Origin: Streptomyces sp. CB02923
GTDB lineage: Bacteria; Actinomycetota; Actinomycetes; Streptomycetales; Streptomycetaceae
Direction: 5' to 3'
Length of the DNA: 64,000 bases
NCBI RefSeq assembly: GCF_001905005.1
Contig: NZ_LWKZ01000024.1
Location: 713,299-777,298, forward strand
Numbering within the stretch: position 1 is the first letter of the stretch; every line of letters starts with the position of its first letter. The notes beneath the pieces are model-generated. The model was not told where the DNA came from, did not search any database, and worked only from the letters and a program-made list of their open reading frames with translations. Below are positions 24,946 to 32,591 of the stretch, piece by piece. The position numbers and the translations under genes are program-made.

Positions 24946-26340
24946 TCAGCCCCCGGCGGCGATGCGGGCCAGGCGCTGGGCCTCGGCCCGCGCGGTGCGG
25001 GCGATGGCGTCCTCGTCGGCGTTGGTCAGGCGGCCGTCCTCGACCACCGGCGCGCCGCCGACCAGCGACAGGGTGACGGGCGCCGCCGCGCCGAAGACCA
25101 GGGCGGTCACCGGGTCGGCGATGGTGGAGTGGGCCAGGCCGTCCAGCTTCCACAGCACCAGGTCGGCCAGCTTGCCGGCCTCCAGGGAGCCGATCTCCGC
25201 CCTACGGCCCAGGACCCGGGCGCCGCCGAAGGTGCCCAGGCGCAGGGCCTTGCGGGCGTCGAGGGCGGCTTCGCGGTGTGCGCTCAGCCGGTTGATCAGC
25301 AGCGCGTTGCGCAGTTCGGTGTGGAGTTCACCGCTCTCGTTGGAGGCGGTGCCGTCCACGCCGAGGCCGACCGGTACGCCGGCCGCGAGCATGTCGGGTA
25401 CGCGGGCGATGCCTGCGGCCAGCCGCGCGTTGGAGGACGGGCAGTGGGCGACGCCGGTCCTCGTCCGGGCGAAGGCGGCGATGTCGGAGTCGTTCATGTG
25501 GACGCAGTGCGCCATCCACACGTCCTCGCCGAGCCAGCCGGTGGACTCGAAGTAGTCGGTCGGGCCCATGCCGAACAGCTCGTGGCAGAACTTCTCCTCC
25601 TCGACCGTCTCCGAGCCGTGGGTGTGCATCCGCACGCCCTTGCGCCGGGCCAACGCGGCCCCTTCACGCAGGAGTTCGGTGGATATGGAGAACGGGGAGC
25701 AGGGCGCGGCGGCGATGTGCACCATCGACCCGAAGGAGGCGTCGTGGTACGTGTCGATGGCCTCCTCGGTGGCCAGCAGCGCGCCCTCGGTGGTCTCGAC
25801 GGCGAAGTCCGGCGGCAGTCCCCCGTCCTTCTCGCTGCGGTCCATCGAGCCGCGGGCCAGGGTGATGCGGGCGCCGATCTCCCGGGCCGCGGCCAGTTCG
25901 GCGCCGACCAGGTCGCCGGAGCCCCGCGGGAAGACGTAGTGGTGGTCGGAGGCGGTGGTGACACCGCCCTTGACCATCATGGCCAGCGAACCCTGGGTGG
26001 CGGCGGCGAGCATCGGCGCGTCGATACGGGCCCAGGTCGGGTACAGGGCCACCAGCCAGTTGAAGAGGTTGTGGTCGGTGGCCAGGCCGCGAGTGATCCA
26101 CTGGTAGAAGTGGTGGTGGGTGTTGACCAGGCCGGGGGTGACGAGGTGGCCGGTGCCGTCGATACGGCGGACGACGTTCTCCAGGCCCGCGGGGGCCCGG
26201 CCCGCGCCCACCGATTCGATGAGGTGGCCGGCGACGACGACGTGGCCCGAGGCGTACTCGGTGTCCGCGGCGTCGACGGTCGCGATGGCACAGTTCTCGA
26301 TGACGATGCGCTGCTTCACCGTGCTGTCAAGGGCTGCCAT
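24946..26340 (-). CDS. 8-oxoguanine deaminase (amidohydrolase)
   Basis: A 464-residue metal-dependent deaminase converting 8-oxoguanine to urate (some members also take other aminopurines). The metal site is complete: HHH in LVNTHHHFYQW, His in VRMHTHGSE, His in DVWMAHCVHM and Asp in GLGVDGTASNESG. The Cys of HIAAAPCSP sits near the active site. ATG 26340 is used because AGAGGA precedes it; GTG 26376 would add 12 residues. The gene is last in the urate oxidase operon, 45 bases after a purine permease. That places urate production next to urate degradation and argues for 8-oxoguanine rather than cytosine or s-triazine substrates. Confidence 0.9.
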   Translation of the reverse strand: MAALDSTVKQRIVIENCAIATVDAADTEYASGHVVVAGHLIESVGAGRAPAGLENVVRRIDGTGHLVTPGLVNTHHHFYQWITRGLATDHNLFNWLVALYPTWARIDAPMLAAATQGSLAMMVKGGVTTASDHHYVFPRGSGDLVGAELAAAREIGARITLARGSMDRSEKDGGLPPDFAVETTEGALLATEEAIDTYHDASFGSMVHIAAAPCSPFSISTELLREGAALARRKGVRMHTHGSETVEEEKFCHELFGMGPTDYFESTGWLGEDVWMAHCVHMNDSDIAAFARTRTGVAHCPSSNARLAAGIARVPDMLAAGVPVGLGVDGTASNESGELHTELRNALLINRLSAHREAALDARKALRLGTFGGARVLGRRAEIGSLEAGKLADLVLWKLDGLAHSTIADPVTALVFGAAAPVTLSLVGGAPVVEDGRLTNADEDAIARTARAEAQRLARIAAGG

Positions 26341-26385
26341 GGTGCGTCCTCTTGCTTTCCTGTAGGGGTCGGGCACGGCAGGGCC

Positions 26386-27789
26386 CTACGGGATTTGAGT
26401 GCCGGAGCCGGGCGAGGCGGCTGACAGGACTGCTGCCCCCTTGGTGCTCCGGGTGCCGAGATGGTGGAAGAACAGGTTGAGCAGGACCGCGACGAGCGCC
26501 CCGGCGCTGATGCCGGAGCCGAGCACGGTCTGCGCCCAGGCGGGGAAGTCCTCGTAGAACGTCGGGGCGGCGAGCGGGATGATGCCCGCGCCCAGCGATA
26601 CGGCCACCAATATGATGTTGGAGCTGTCGTCGAGACCGGCCTCGGAGAGCGTACGGATGCCGCTGACCGCGATCGAGCCGAACAGGACGAGGCCGGCGCC
26701 GCCGAGGACGGGCATCGGTACGAGGTTGACGACCGCGCCGAGCACGGGGAAGGCGCCGAGGACGAGCAGGGTGGCGCCCGCGACGGCGACGACGTAGCGG
26801 CTGCGTACCCGGGTCAGCGAGACGACGCCGACGTTCTGCGCGAAGGCGCTGGTGGGAAAGCCGCCGAAGATCGGCCCCACGAGGGTGGCGATGCCGTCGG
26901 TGCGCAGGCCGCGGGTGATGGTCTGCCCGGTCGTGCGCCGTTCGCAGATCTCGCCCAGGGCGAGCATCCCGGCCGCCGACTCCGTCATCAGGACCAGCAT
27001 GACGATGCACAGGGACAGCACGGCGGCGGGCTGGAACTCCGGCGCGCCGAAGGCGAAGGGGGTGGGGAGCGCGACGACGGGCGCCGCGCGCAGCGCGTCG
27101 AAACTCGCCAGGCCGAACGGGACCGCGGCGAGGGTACCGGCGACCAGGCCCAGGAGCAGGGCGATCTGCTTGACGAAGCCGCGGGTGAAGCGCTGGATCA
27201 GCAGGATGACCACGAGCGTGAAGGCGGCCAGCGCCAGGTACTTCATGGAGCCGAAGTCCGCGGCCTCCTTGTCGCCGCCCTGGGCCCAGCCGACCGGCAC
27301 CGGCATCAGAGTGACACCGATGAGCGTGATGACGACTCCGGTGACCAGCGGCGGGAAGTAGCGCAGCAGTCTGCCGAAGAACGGGCCGACGGTCAGACAG
27401 AAGGCACCGGCGACCATCACCGCCCCGTAGATGGCGGGCAGTTGGTGGCCTTTGGCGGTGGTCTCGGCAATGGCGAGCATCGGGGTGATGCCCGCCGAGG
27501 AGGCGGCGTTGACGAACGGCAGCCGGTTGCCGGCGAACTTCCCGGCACCGAGGGTCTGCAGGAGGGTCGCGAGACCGGCGATCAGCAGGCTGGCGGCGAT
27601 CAGCCGGGTGCGGCCCGCGGTGTCCAGGCCGGTGGCCTGGCCGATGATGAGCGGAGGGGTGACGACGCCGGCGTACATGGCGGCGATGTGCTGCAGGGCG
27701 GCGGGGACGAGCCGCTTGGGAGCCGGCTTCTCGTCCACCGGGTGGACCGGTGGGACGGGGTGTTTCTCAACGTGCGGTGGCTGTGCCAT
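26386..27789 (-). CDS. NCS2 family purine permease
   Basis: A 467-residue NCS2 transporter, paralogous along its whole length to the permease at 23178-24593 (shared HIAAMYAGVV start region, FAQNVGVVSLTRVRS and the FYEDFPAWAQTVLGSGISAG end). About 14 spans are expected. It lies between urate oxidase and 8-oxoguanine deaminase with gaps of 84 and 45 bases, so it is probably co-transcribed and imports xanthine or urate. The ATG at 27789 is preceded by GAGGGGAACG. Two NCS2 genes within 5 kb suggest divided specificity. Confidence 0.93.
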   Translation of the reverse strand: MAQPPHVEKHPVPPVHPVDEKPAPKRLVPAALQHIAAMYAGVVTPPLIIGQATGLDTAGRTRLIAASLLIAGLATLLQTLGAGKFAGNRLPFVNAASSAGITPMLAIAETTAKGHQLPAIYGAVMVAGAFCLTVGPFFGRLLRYFPPLVTGVVITLIGVTLMPVPVGWAQGGDKEAADFGSMKYLALAAFTLVVILLIQRFTRGFVKQIALLLGLVAGTLAAVPFGLASFDALRAAPVVALPTPFAFGAPEFQPAAVLSLCIVMLVLMTESAAGMLALGEICERRTTGQTITRGLRTDGIATLVGPIFGGFPTSAFAQNVGVVSLTRVRSRYVVAVAGATLLVLGAFPVLGAVVNLVPMPVLGGAGLVLFGSIAVSGIRTLSEAGLDDSSNIILVAVSLGAGIIPLAAPTFYEDFPAWAQTVLGSGISAGALVAVLLNLFFHHLGTRSTKGAAVLSAASPGSGTQIP

Positions 27790-27873
27790 GGGTCGTTCCC
27801 CTCAGGATTCGCGGGACCCTCCCCGCTGCGGGACGGGGAGGGACGGCGAGGCACGGCGCTGCGTCGGGAGCCG

Positions 27874-28845
27874 TCAGAGGTTGGTCAGATCCATCGGGAT
27901 CTCGGCTTCGACACCGTCGCGCAGGACAGTGGCTTCTATCAGGCCGTACGGGCGGTCCGCCGCGTAGTAGACCTCATGGTCGTTCTTCAGGCCGAACGGC
28001 TCCAGATCCACGAGGAAGTGGTGCTTGTTCGGCAGCGAGAACCGCACCTCGTCGATCTCCGCGCGGTTGTTGATGATCCGTGAGCCCATCTGGTACAGGG
28101 TCTGCTGGAGCGAGAGGCTGTAGGTCTCCGCGAAGGCGTCCAGCATGTGCTTCCTCACCTGGGCGTACGAGCGCTCCCAGTGGGGCATCCGCTGGTCGTC
28201 GTCGGTCCAGTTGAACCGCCAGCGGCCGGAGACCTCGGTGGCCAGGATGCGGTCGTACGCCTCCTTGAGCGTCGTGTACTTGTCCTTGATGTAGCCCCAG
28301 AACTCGGAGTTGGTGGAGTTCATCACGACGAGGTCCTTCAGGCCGGAGACGACCTGCCAGCGCTCACCGTCGTAGGTGATCTGCGTCAGCCGGGTCTCCT
28401 GGCCCTTGCGGACGAAGGAGTGCCGGACCTCGTCGGCGCCGATGAACTTCGCGTTCGCCTCGGAGGTCTCGATGCGCTCCCAGGCGTACTCCTCGATGCG
28501 GATGCGGGCCCGGTGGATCGGTTCCTGGCCGGTGACGAAGTGCCGGGCCAGGTGGATGCCGAACTGCTCGGCCGACTCGATGCCGTGCTCCTTGGCGAAG
28601 GCGTACACGGTGTTCTTCGTCGTGTCGGTGGGCAGGCAGTGGGCGTTGGAGCCGGAGAGGTGGACCTCTTCGAGGTCGCCGGAGAGCGCGACCGAGACGT
28701 TGAGGTCCTTGATGTGGTGGGTGTCACCGTCCCGGGTGATGCGGACGACGCGGTTTTCGGCCTTGCCGTACTGGTTCTGACCGAGAATCGCAGGGCGGGC
28801 AGGGCGGGAGGAGGCCGGGTGGGCAGGGTGGGAGGAGATGGGCAT
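27874..28845 (-). CDS. pucL: Urate oxidase (uricase)
   Basis: A 323-residue cofactor-free oxidase producing 5-hydroxyisourate and H2O2 from urate. The T-fold tandem repeats are recognisable: GQNQYGKAENRVVRI, LPTDTTKNTVYAFAK (catalytic Thr and substrate loop), TNSEFWGYIKDKYTTL and the C-terminal MGSRIINNRAEIDEVRFS and NKHHFLVDLE blocks. A 20-residue Pro/Ala-rich N-terminal extension is present. ATG 28845 lies seven bases after the UraH stop. Third gene of the uraD-uraH-uricase operon, with catalase under an identical promoter block elsewhere in the window, matching the need to remove H2O2. Confidence 0.97.
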   Translation of the reverse strand: MPISSHPAHPASSRPARPAILGQNQYGKAENRVVRITRDGDTHHIKDLNVSVALSGDLEEVHLSGSNAHCLPTDTTKNTVYAFAKEHGIESAEQFGIHLARHFVTGQEPIHRARIRIEEYAWERIETSEANAKFIGADEVRHSFVRKGQETRLTQITYDGERWQVVSGLKDLVVMNSTNSEFWGYIKDKYTTLKEAYDRILATEVSGRWRFNWTDDDQRMPHWERSYAQVRKHMLDAFAETYSLSLQQTLYQMGSRIINNRAEIDEVRFSLPNKHHFLVDLEPFGLKNDHEVYYAADRPYGLIEATVLRDGVEAEIPMDLTNL

Positions 28846-28852
28846 GTCGGTG

Positions 28853-29269
28853 CTAGCTCCCTCGGTATACGGAGTAGCCGAACGGGTTGAGCAGCAGCGG
28901 TACGTGGTAGTGCTCACCCGGGTCGACGGCGAAGGTGATCGCCACCTCCGGGAAGAAAGCTCCGCTGTCCCTTACGCGGGGGGCGTCCTGCTGTTCCTCG
29001 GCTTGCTGGTCGGCCGTGTCGGCCTTGCTGGCGAGGTACGCCTCGGTGTCGAAGTCCAGGCGTACGTGGGTGGTGCCCTCCGGCAGCGCCGGCAGGTCCT
29101 TGCAGCGCCCGTCCGCGTCGGTCCCGGAGGCGCCGTGGGCGCTCCAGGCGGCGTCGCGTCCGGAGCGTACCGACAGGGTGAGGGCGATGCCCTCCGCGGG
29201 ACGGCCCACGCTGGTGTCCAGGATGTGTGTGGACACCGACGTCTCGTGGCGGGCCGTCTCGCTGCTCAT
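28853..29269 (-). CDS. uraH: 5-hydroxyisourate hydrolase (transthyretin-like)
   Basis: A 138-residue transthyretin-fold enzyme. The N-terminal VSTHILDTSVGRPAEG block and the C-terminal YRGS tetrapeptide are diagnostic, and active-site His/Arg residues are in THILD, HVRLDF and HYHVPLLLNPFGYSVYRGS. About 25 residues longer than usual because of a Gln/Glu/Ala/Asp-rich insertion (about residues 80-105, KADTADQQAEEQQDAPRVRD). The ATG overlaps the stop of uraD (ATGA). It converts HIU to OHCU, between uricase and UraD. Confidence 0.96.
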   Translation of the reverse strand: MSSETARHETSVSTHILDTSVGRPAEGIALTLSVRSGRDAAWSAHGASGTDADGRCKDLPALPEGTTHVRLDFDTEAYLASKADTADQQAEEQQDAPRVRDSGAFFPEVAITFAVDPGEHYHVPLLLNPFGYSVYRGS

Positions 29270-29835
29270 GGTCGTGCTCCTTCTGCGGCGTCTGCCGGAT
29301 CTGCTGGATCTGCCGGATCTGCCGGGTCCGCCGCGTCCTCGACGAGGCGGCCCAGCCGGATGCGATTGATCTTGCCCAGTTCTCTGCGCACGATCTCGCG
29401 TTCGTGTTCCGGCGTGTTGTCGAGCCGGTTACGGGCGGCGTCCCGCATCTGCTCACCGGTCCGGCCGGTGGCGCAGATCAGGAAGACATGCCCGAACTTC
29501 TCCTGGTAGGCGAGGTTCAGTTCGAGCATCTCGGCCTTGAGGTCCGCGCCGGCTCCGGACATCCCCCGCTGTTCGCGGGAGGAGGTCGCGTCGCCCGGCG
29601 TGGGCCGGCCGATGGGCGGGTGACCGGCCATCGCCTCGGCCAGGTCCGCCGCGGTCAGCTCGGCCATGGCGGCGTCGCTGGCGGCGAACAGGGCGTCGGT
29701 GGTGGCGTACGGGCGCCGGGCGAGGAGGTGGGTTCCCCATGTTTCGCTGGCGCACGCCTCGTACAGTGCGGCACGGGCCGCGCTGTCGGCCGAGGCGTTG
29801 AACCGGGCGAGACCCGGCGTCGGATTCGAAGACAC
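29266..29835 (-). CDS. uraD: OHCU decarboxylase
   Basis: A 189-residue helical enzyme forming S-allantoin from OHCU. The catalytic His is in MAGHPPIGRP and the substrate-binding region in SSREQRGMSGA and LNLAYQEKFGHVFLICATGR, followed by RLDNTPEHEREIVRRELGKINRIRL. The C-terminus carries a simple DPA repeat encoded by five 9-bp units (29291-29335). GTG 29835 is the first gene of the operon uraD-uraH-uricase-permease-deaminase. Its promoter carries motif B (29910-29924) in a 20-bp block identical to that of catalase. Confidence 0.96.
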   Translation of the reverse strand: MSSNPTPGLARFNASADSAARAALYEACASETWGTHLLARRPYATTDALFAASDAAMAELTAADLAEAMAGHPPIGRPTPGDATSSREQRGMSGAGADLKAEMLELNLAYQEKFGHVFLICATGRTGEQMRDAARNRLDNTPEHEREIVRRELGKINRIRLGRLVEDAADPADPADPADPADAAEGARP

Positions 29836-29907
29836 GGGAAGCCTCCGTGGCCTGGTGCTGTACGGGCTCTGCTTGGCTGGAAACAGCTAAGACCTCCGGC
29901 AACATCA

Positions 29908-29927
29908 CGTCAACACTTTGTTGAAAA
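29908..29927 (-). promoter_or_regulatory. Urate operon promoter with motif B
   Basis: On the minus strand the block TTTTCAACAAAGTGTTGACG contains the perfect dyad TCAACA-AAG-TGTTGA and a -35-like TTGACG. A weak -10 (TTAGCT or TAGCTG) follows after 17-18 bases. The identical 20 bases precede catalase at 33878-33897 on the other strand. Confidence 0.78.
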
Positions 29928-29996
29928 CTCGGCAACAAGAAAGCCGCCGTCCGGTTCGCCCGGACGGCGGCATGCACGGATATCCCCTGCCCCGGG

Positions 29997-30377
29997 TCAG
30001 TCGGCGCCCTTCGCCGCGTTGTCCCTGTTCAGGTAGTTGTAAACGGTGAAGCGGCTGACGCCGAGCGCTCCGGCGACCGTCTCGACCCCGTGACGCACGG
30101 AGAACGCGCCGCGCGCCTCCAGGATGCGTACCACCGACTGCTTGGTCCGGCGGTCCAGTTCGCTCAGCGGCACGCCGTGCCGGCGCTGGAGCTCGGCCAG
30201 GAGATGGTCCAGCGAGTCGGACAGGTGCGGCAGCCGCACGGCCACCCGGTCCTGCCCTTCCCAGGCCAGCACCACATCGTCACCCTGCGCCTGCTCCGGC
30301 GCAACCAGTTCCGCGCCCATCGCGTCCACCAGCGGCTTCACCGCCTGGACGAACGGGTGATCGGCGGGCTCGGTCAC
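29997..30377 (-). CDS. Small HTH regulator (YheO/DauR C-terminal-like)
   Basis: A 126-residue protein. The C-terminal 45 residues (RRTKQSVVRILEARGAFSVR, then GALGVSRFTVYNYLNR) match the HTH_22 helix-turn-helix of YheO/DauR-type regulators. The N-terminal 70 residues look like a much-shortened sensor part. GTG 30377 overlaps the stop of the upstream 87-residue gene (GTGA). It ends 70 bases before the motif B element of the urate operon and lies between that operon and the hydroxypyruvate isomerase operon. That makes it a second candidate, with the IclR protein, for reading motif B. Confidence 0.8.
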   Translation of the reverse strand: MTEPADHPFVQAVKPLVDAMGAELVAPEQAQGDDVVLAWEGQDRVAVRLPHLSDSLDHLLAELQRRHGVPLSELDRRTKQSVVRILEARGAFSVRHGVETVAGALGVSRFTVYNYLNRDNAAKGAD

Positions 30378-30637
30378 GTGACGTCCTCTCCGGCCGGCGC
30401 GATCACGTTGACCTGGAGGGAGACCCGGGTGGCACCGGCCTCCAGGGACTTGCGCAGCAGCGCGTCCACCGCGGAGAGCACCTTCTCGCCCTCCCCTTCG
30501 GCGGTGTTGCCGAACGGGCCGACGTCGACGGCGTCCAGCCCGGCGCCCGTGATGATCTCGCGCCCCACGACCGCATGGGCGGGCGCTTCGTCCAGATCGA
30601 ACGGTTCCGTCGTGAATTCCACTCGCAATCGCACCAT
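30374..30637 (-). CDS. Small thiamine-binding-like (MTH1187/YkoF-type) protein
   Basis: An 87-residue alpha/beta protein with a ferredoxin-like pattern. The central GLDAVDVGPFGNTAEGEGEK and C-terminal TRVSLQVNVIAP segments resemble the PF01910 thiamine-binding family, though not strongly. It is co-translated with the HTH regulator (GTGA overlap) and divergent from the hydroxypyruvate isomerase operon, which encodes a ThDP-enzyme relative. Ligand binding feeding the regulator is an attractive but unproven idea. ATG 30637 is the only good start. Confidence 0.62.
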   Translation of the reverse strand: MVRLRVEFTTEPFDLDEAPAHAVVGREIITGAGLDAVDVGPFGNTAEGEGEKVLSAVDALLRKSLEAGATRVSLQVNVIAPAGEDVT

Positions 30638-30746
30638 GCCCCCAAACTAGCGCCGCCGGTCCGCGCCCCGCCCCGGACCCCGGAACTCGCCCGCCCGCGG
30701 CGACGGCGAACCGGTGCCGCACCCCCCGGCCTTGCGCATCCACCTC

Positions 30747-30811
30747 TTGACAGGTCGCGAGATCCGCAGGCAATGTTCCAACCAGCAGAAACAAAGTTCC
30801 GCAATACGGAA
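30747..30811 (+). promoter_or_regulatory. Promoter and motif A operator of the hydroxypyruvate isomerase operon
   Basis: A -35 TTGACA (30747-30752) and weak -10 CAATGT (30771-30776) are 18 bases apart. Motif A, TTCCGCAATACGGAA (30797-30811), is a perfect dyad about 20 bases after the -10, a repressing position just downstream of the start of transcription. No motif B is present here. Confidence 0.68.
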
Positions 30812-30826
30812 GGGCGCTCACCCCTC

Positions 30827-31666
30827 ATGGGTTTCTCGGACGCGCGTTTCAACGTCAACCTGTCGATCCTGTTCACCGAACTGCCCCTACTGGAACGCCC
30901 CGCGGCCGCCGCGGCCGCCGGCTTCGGCGCGGTGGAGCTGTGGTGGCCGTGGGTGGATGCCCCGGTGCCCGAGCAGCGGGAGCTGGACGCGCTGCGCGAC
31001 GCCCTGCGCGACGCGGGCACCCGGCTGGTCGGGCTGAACTTCTACGCCGGGCGGCTGCCCGGCCCCGACCGCGGCGCCCTGTCCGTCCCCGGCGAGGAAT
31101 CCGAGCGCTTTCGCGCGAACGTGGAGGTGGCCGCGGACTTCGCACAGTCACTGGGCTGCACCGCGCTGAACGCCCTGTACGGCAACCGCGTCGAGGGCGC
31201 CGACCCGGCCGCCCAGGACGCCCTGGCGCTGGAGAACCTGGCACTGGCCGCCCGCGCCGCCCACCGCGTCGGCGCCACCCTGCTGATCGAGGCGCTCAAC
31301 GCCCCCGAGTCGCCGCACTGCCCGATCGTCTCGGCGCCCAAGGCCATCGAGGTGATCGACGCGGTCAACGCCGCCACCGGCCTGGGCAACGCGACATTCC
31401 TGATGGACCTGTACCACCTGTCGATGAACGGCGAGGACCTGCACGAGGTCATCGACCGCTACACCGACCGGACCGGCCACGTCCAGATCGCCGACAACCC
31501 CGGCCGCGGCGCCCCCGGCACCGGAACCCTGCCCCTCGCCGACCTCCTCGACCGCCTGCGCAAGAACGGCTACGACGGCTGGACCGGCCTGGAATACAAG
31601 CCCGGCGACCGCCCCAGCGACCGGTCCTTCGACTGGCTGCCGCGCCCCCTGCGCGCCGCGCACTGA
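30827..31666 (+). CDS. hyi: Hydroxypyruvate isomerase
   Basis: A 279-residue TIM-barrel isomerase interconverting hydroxypyruvate and tartronate semialdehyde. Typical blocks are NLSILFTELPLLERPAAAAA, GFGAVELWWPW, LIEALNAPESP (catalytic Glu), LMDLYHLSMNGEDL, GHVQIADNPGRGAPGTG and the second catalytic Glu in GLEYKPG. ATG 30827 matches the family start; an in-frame ATG at 30772 would place the operator inside the gene and is rejected. No strong RBS is visible. First gene of an operon with glxR and a carboligase-like gene. Confidence 0.93.
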   Translation: MGFSDARFNVNLSILFTELPLLERPAAAAAAGFGAVELWWPWVDAPVPEQRELDALRDALRDAGTRLVGLNFYAGRLPGPDRGALSVPGEESERFRANVEVAADFAQSLGCTALNALYGNRVEGADPAAQDALALENLALAARAAHRVGATLLIEALNAPESPHCPIVSAPKAIEVIDAVNAATGLGNATFLMDLYHLSMNGEDLHEVIDRYTDRTGHVQIADNPGRGAPGTGTLPLADLLDRLRKNGYDGWTGLEYKPGDRPSDRSFDWLPRPLRAAH

Positions 31667-31693
31667 CCCCGGACCACGAAAGGCACCTTCGTT

Positions 31694-32587
31694 ATGAGCA
31701 CTCTCCCCAAGATCGCGTGGATCGGGCTGGGCATCATGGGCGCGCCCATGGCCGAAAACCTGCTCAAGGCCGGCTATGAGGTCACGGGCCACACCCTGGA
31801 ACCGGACAAGCTGGAGCGCCTGGCCGCCGCCGGCGGCACCCCCGCCGCCTCGATCGCCGAAGCCGTGCGCGAGGCCGACGTCGTCATCACCATGGTGCCC
31901 GCCTCCCCGCAGGTCGAAGCCATCGCGTACGGCCCCGACGGCATCCTGGAGCACGCCCGCGGCGGCGCCCTGCTCATCGACATGTCCTCCATCACCCCCC
32001 GGACCTCCGTCGATCTGGCCACCGCCGCGGCCGGCAAGGGCATCCGGGTCCTGGACGCCCCGGTCTCCGGCGGTGAGGCCGGGGCCGTCGAGGCGGTGCT
32101 GTCCATCATGGTCGGCGGCCACCAGGAGGACTTCGACGCCGCCCGCCCGCTGTTCGAGGTCCTGGGCAAGACCATCGTGCGCTGCGGCCCGCACGGCGCC
32201 GGGCAGACCGTCAAGGCCGCCAACCAGCTCATCGTCGCCGTCAACCTCCAGGCCTGCGCCGAGGCCGTCGTGTTCCTGGAGAAGTCCGGCGTCGACCTCG
32301 GCGCCGCCCTGGACGTCCTGAACGGCGGCCTGGCCGGCTCCACCGTCCTGACCCGCAAGAAGGACAACTTCCGCACCCGCGACTTCCGGCCCGGCTTCCG
32401 CATCGACCTGCACCACAAGGACATGGGCATCGTCACCGACGCCGCCCGCGCCGTCGGCGCCGCCCTGCCCGTCGGCGGCGTCGTCGCCGGTCTCGTCGCC
32501 TCCCTCCGCGCCCAGGGCGACGGCGGCCTGGACCACTCCGCCCTCCTGCGCGGCGTCGAACGCCTCTCCGGCCACACCACCGGCTGA
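31694..32587 (+). CDS. glxR: Tartronate semialdehyde reductase
   Basis: A 297-residue beta-hydroxyacid dehydrogenase reducing tartronate semialdehyde to glycerate. The NAD(P) motif IGLGIMGAPMAENL is at residues 10-23. The substrate segment DAPVSGGEAGA and the catalytic lysine in GAGQTVKAANQLIV follow, and HKDMGIVTDAARAVGAALPV lies in the C-terminal domain. The ATG follows GAAAGGCACC. Twenty-seven bases separate it from hyi and four from the next gene. With hyi it forms the glycerate route of glyoxylate use; a carboligase is needed to supply the substrate. Confidence 0.95.
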   Translation: MSTLPKIAWIGLGIMGAPMAENLLKAGYEVTGHTLEPDKLERLAAAGGTPAASIAEAVREADVVITMVPASPQVEAIAYGPDGILEHARGGALLIDMSSITPRTSVDLATAAAGKGIRVLDAPVSGGEAGAVEAVLSIMVGGHQEDFDAARPLFEVLGKTIVRCGPHGAGQTVKAANQLIVAVNLQACAEAVVFLEKSGVDLGAALDVLNGGLAGSTVLTRKKDNFRTRDFRPGFRIDLHHKDMGIVTDAARAVGAALPVGGVVAGLVASLRAQGDGGLDHSALLRGVERLSGHTTG

Positions 32588-32591
32588 CACC

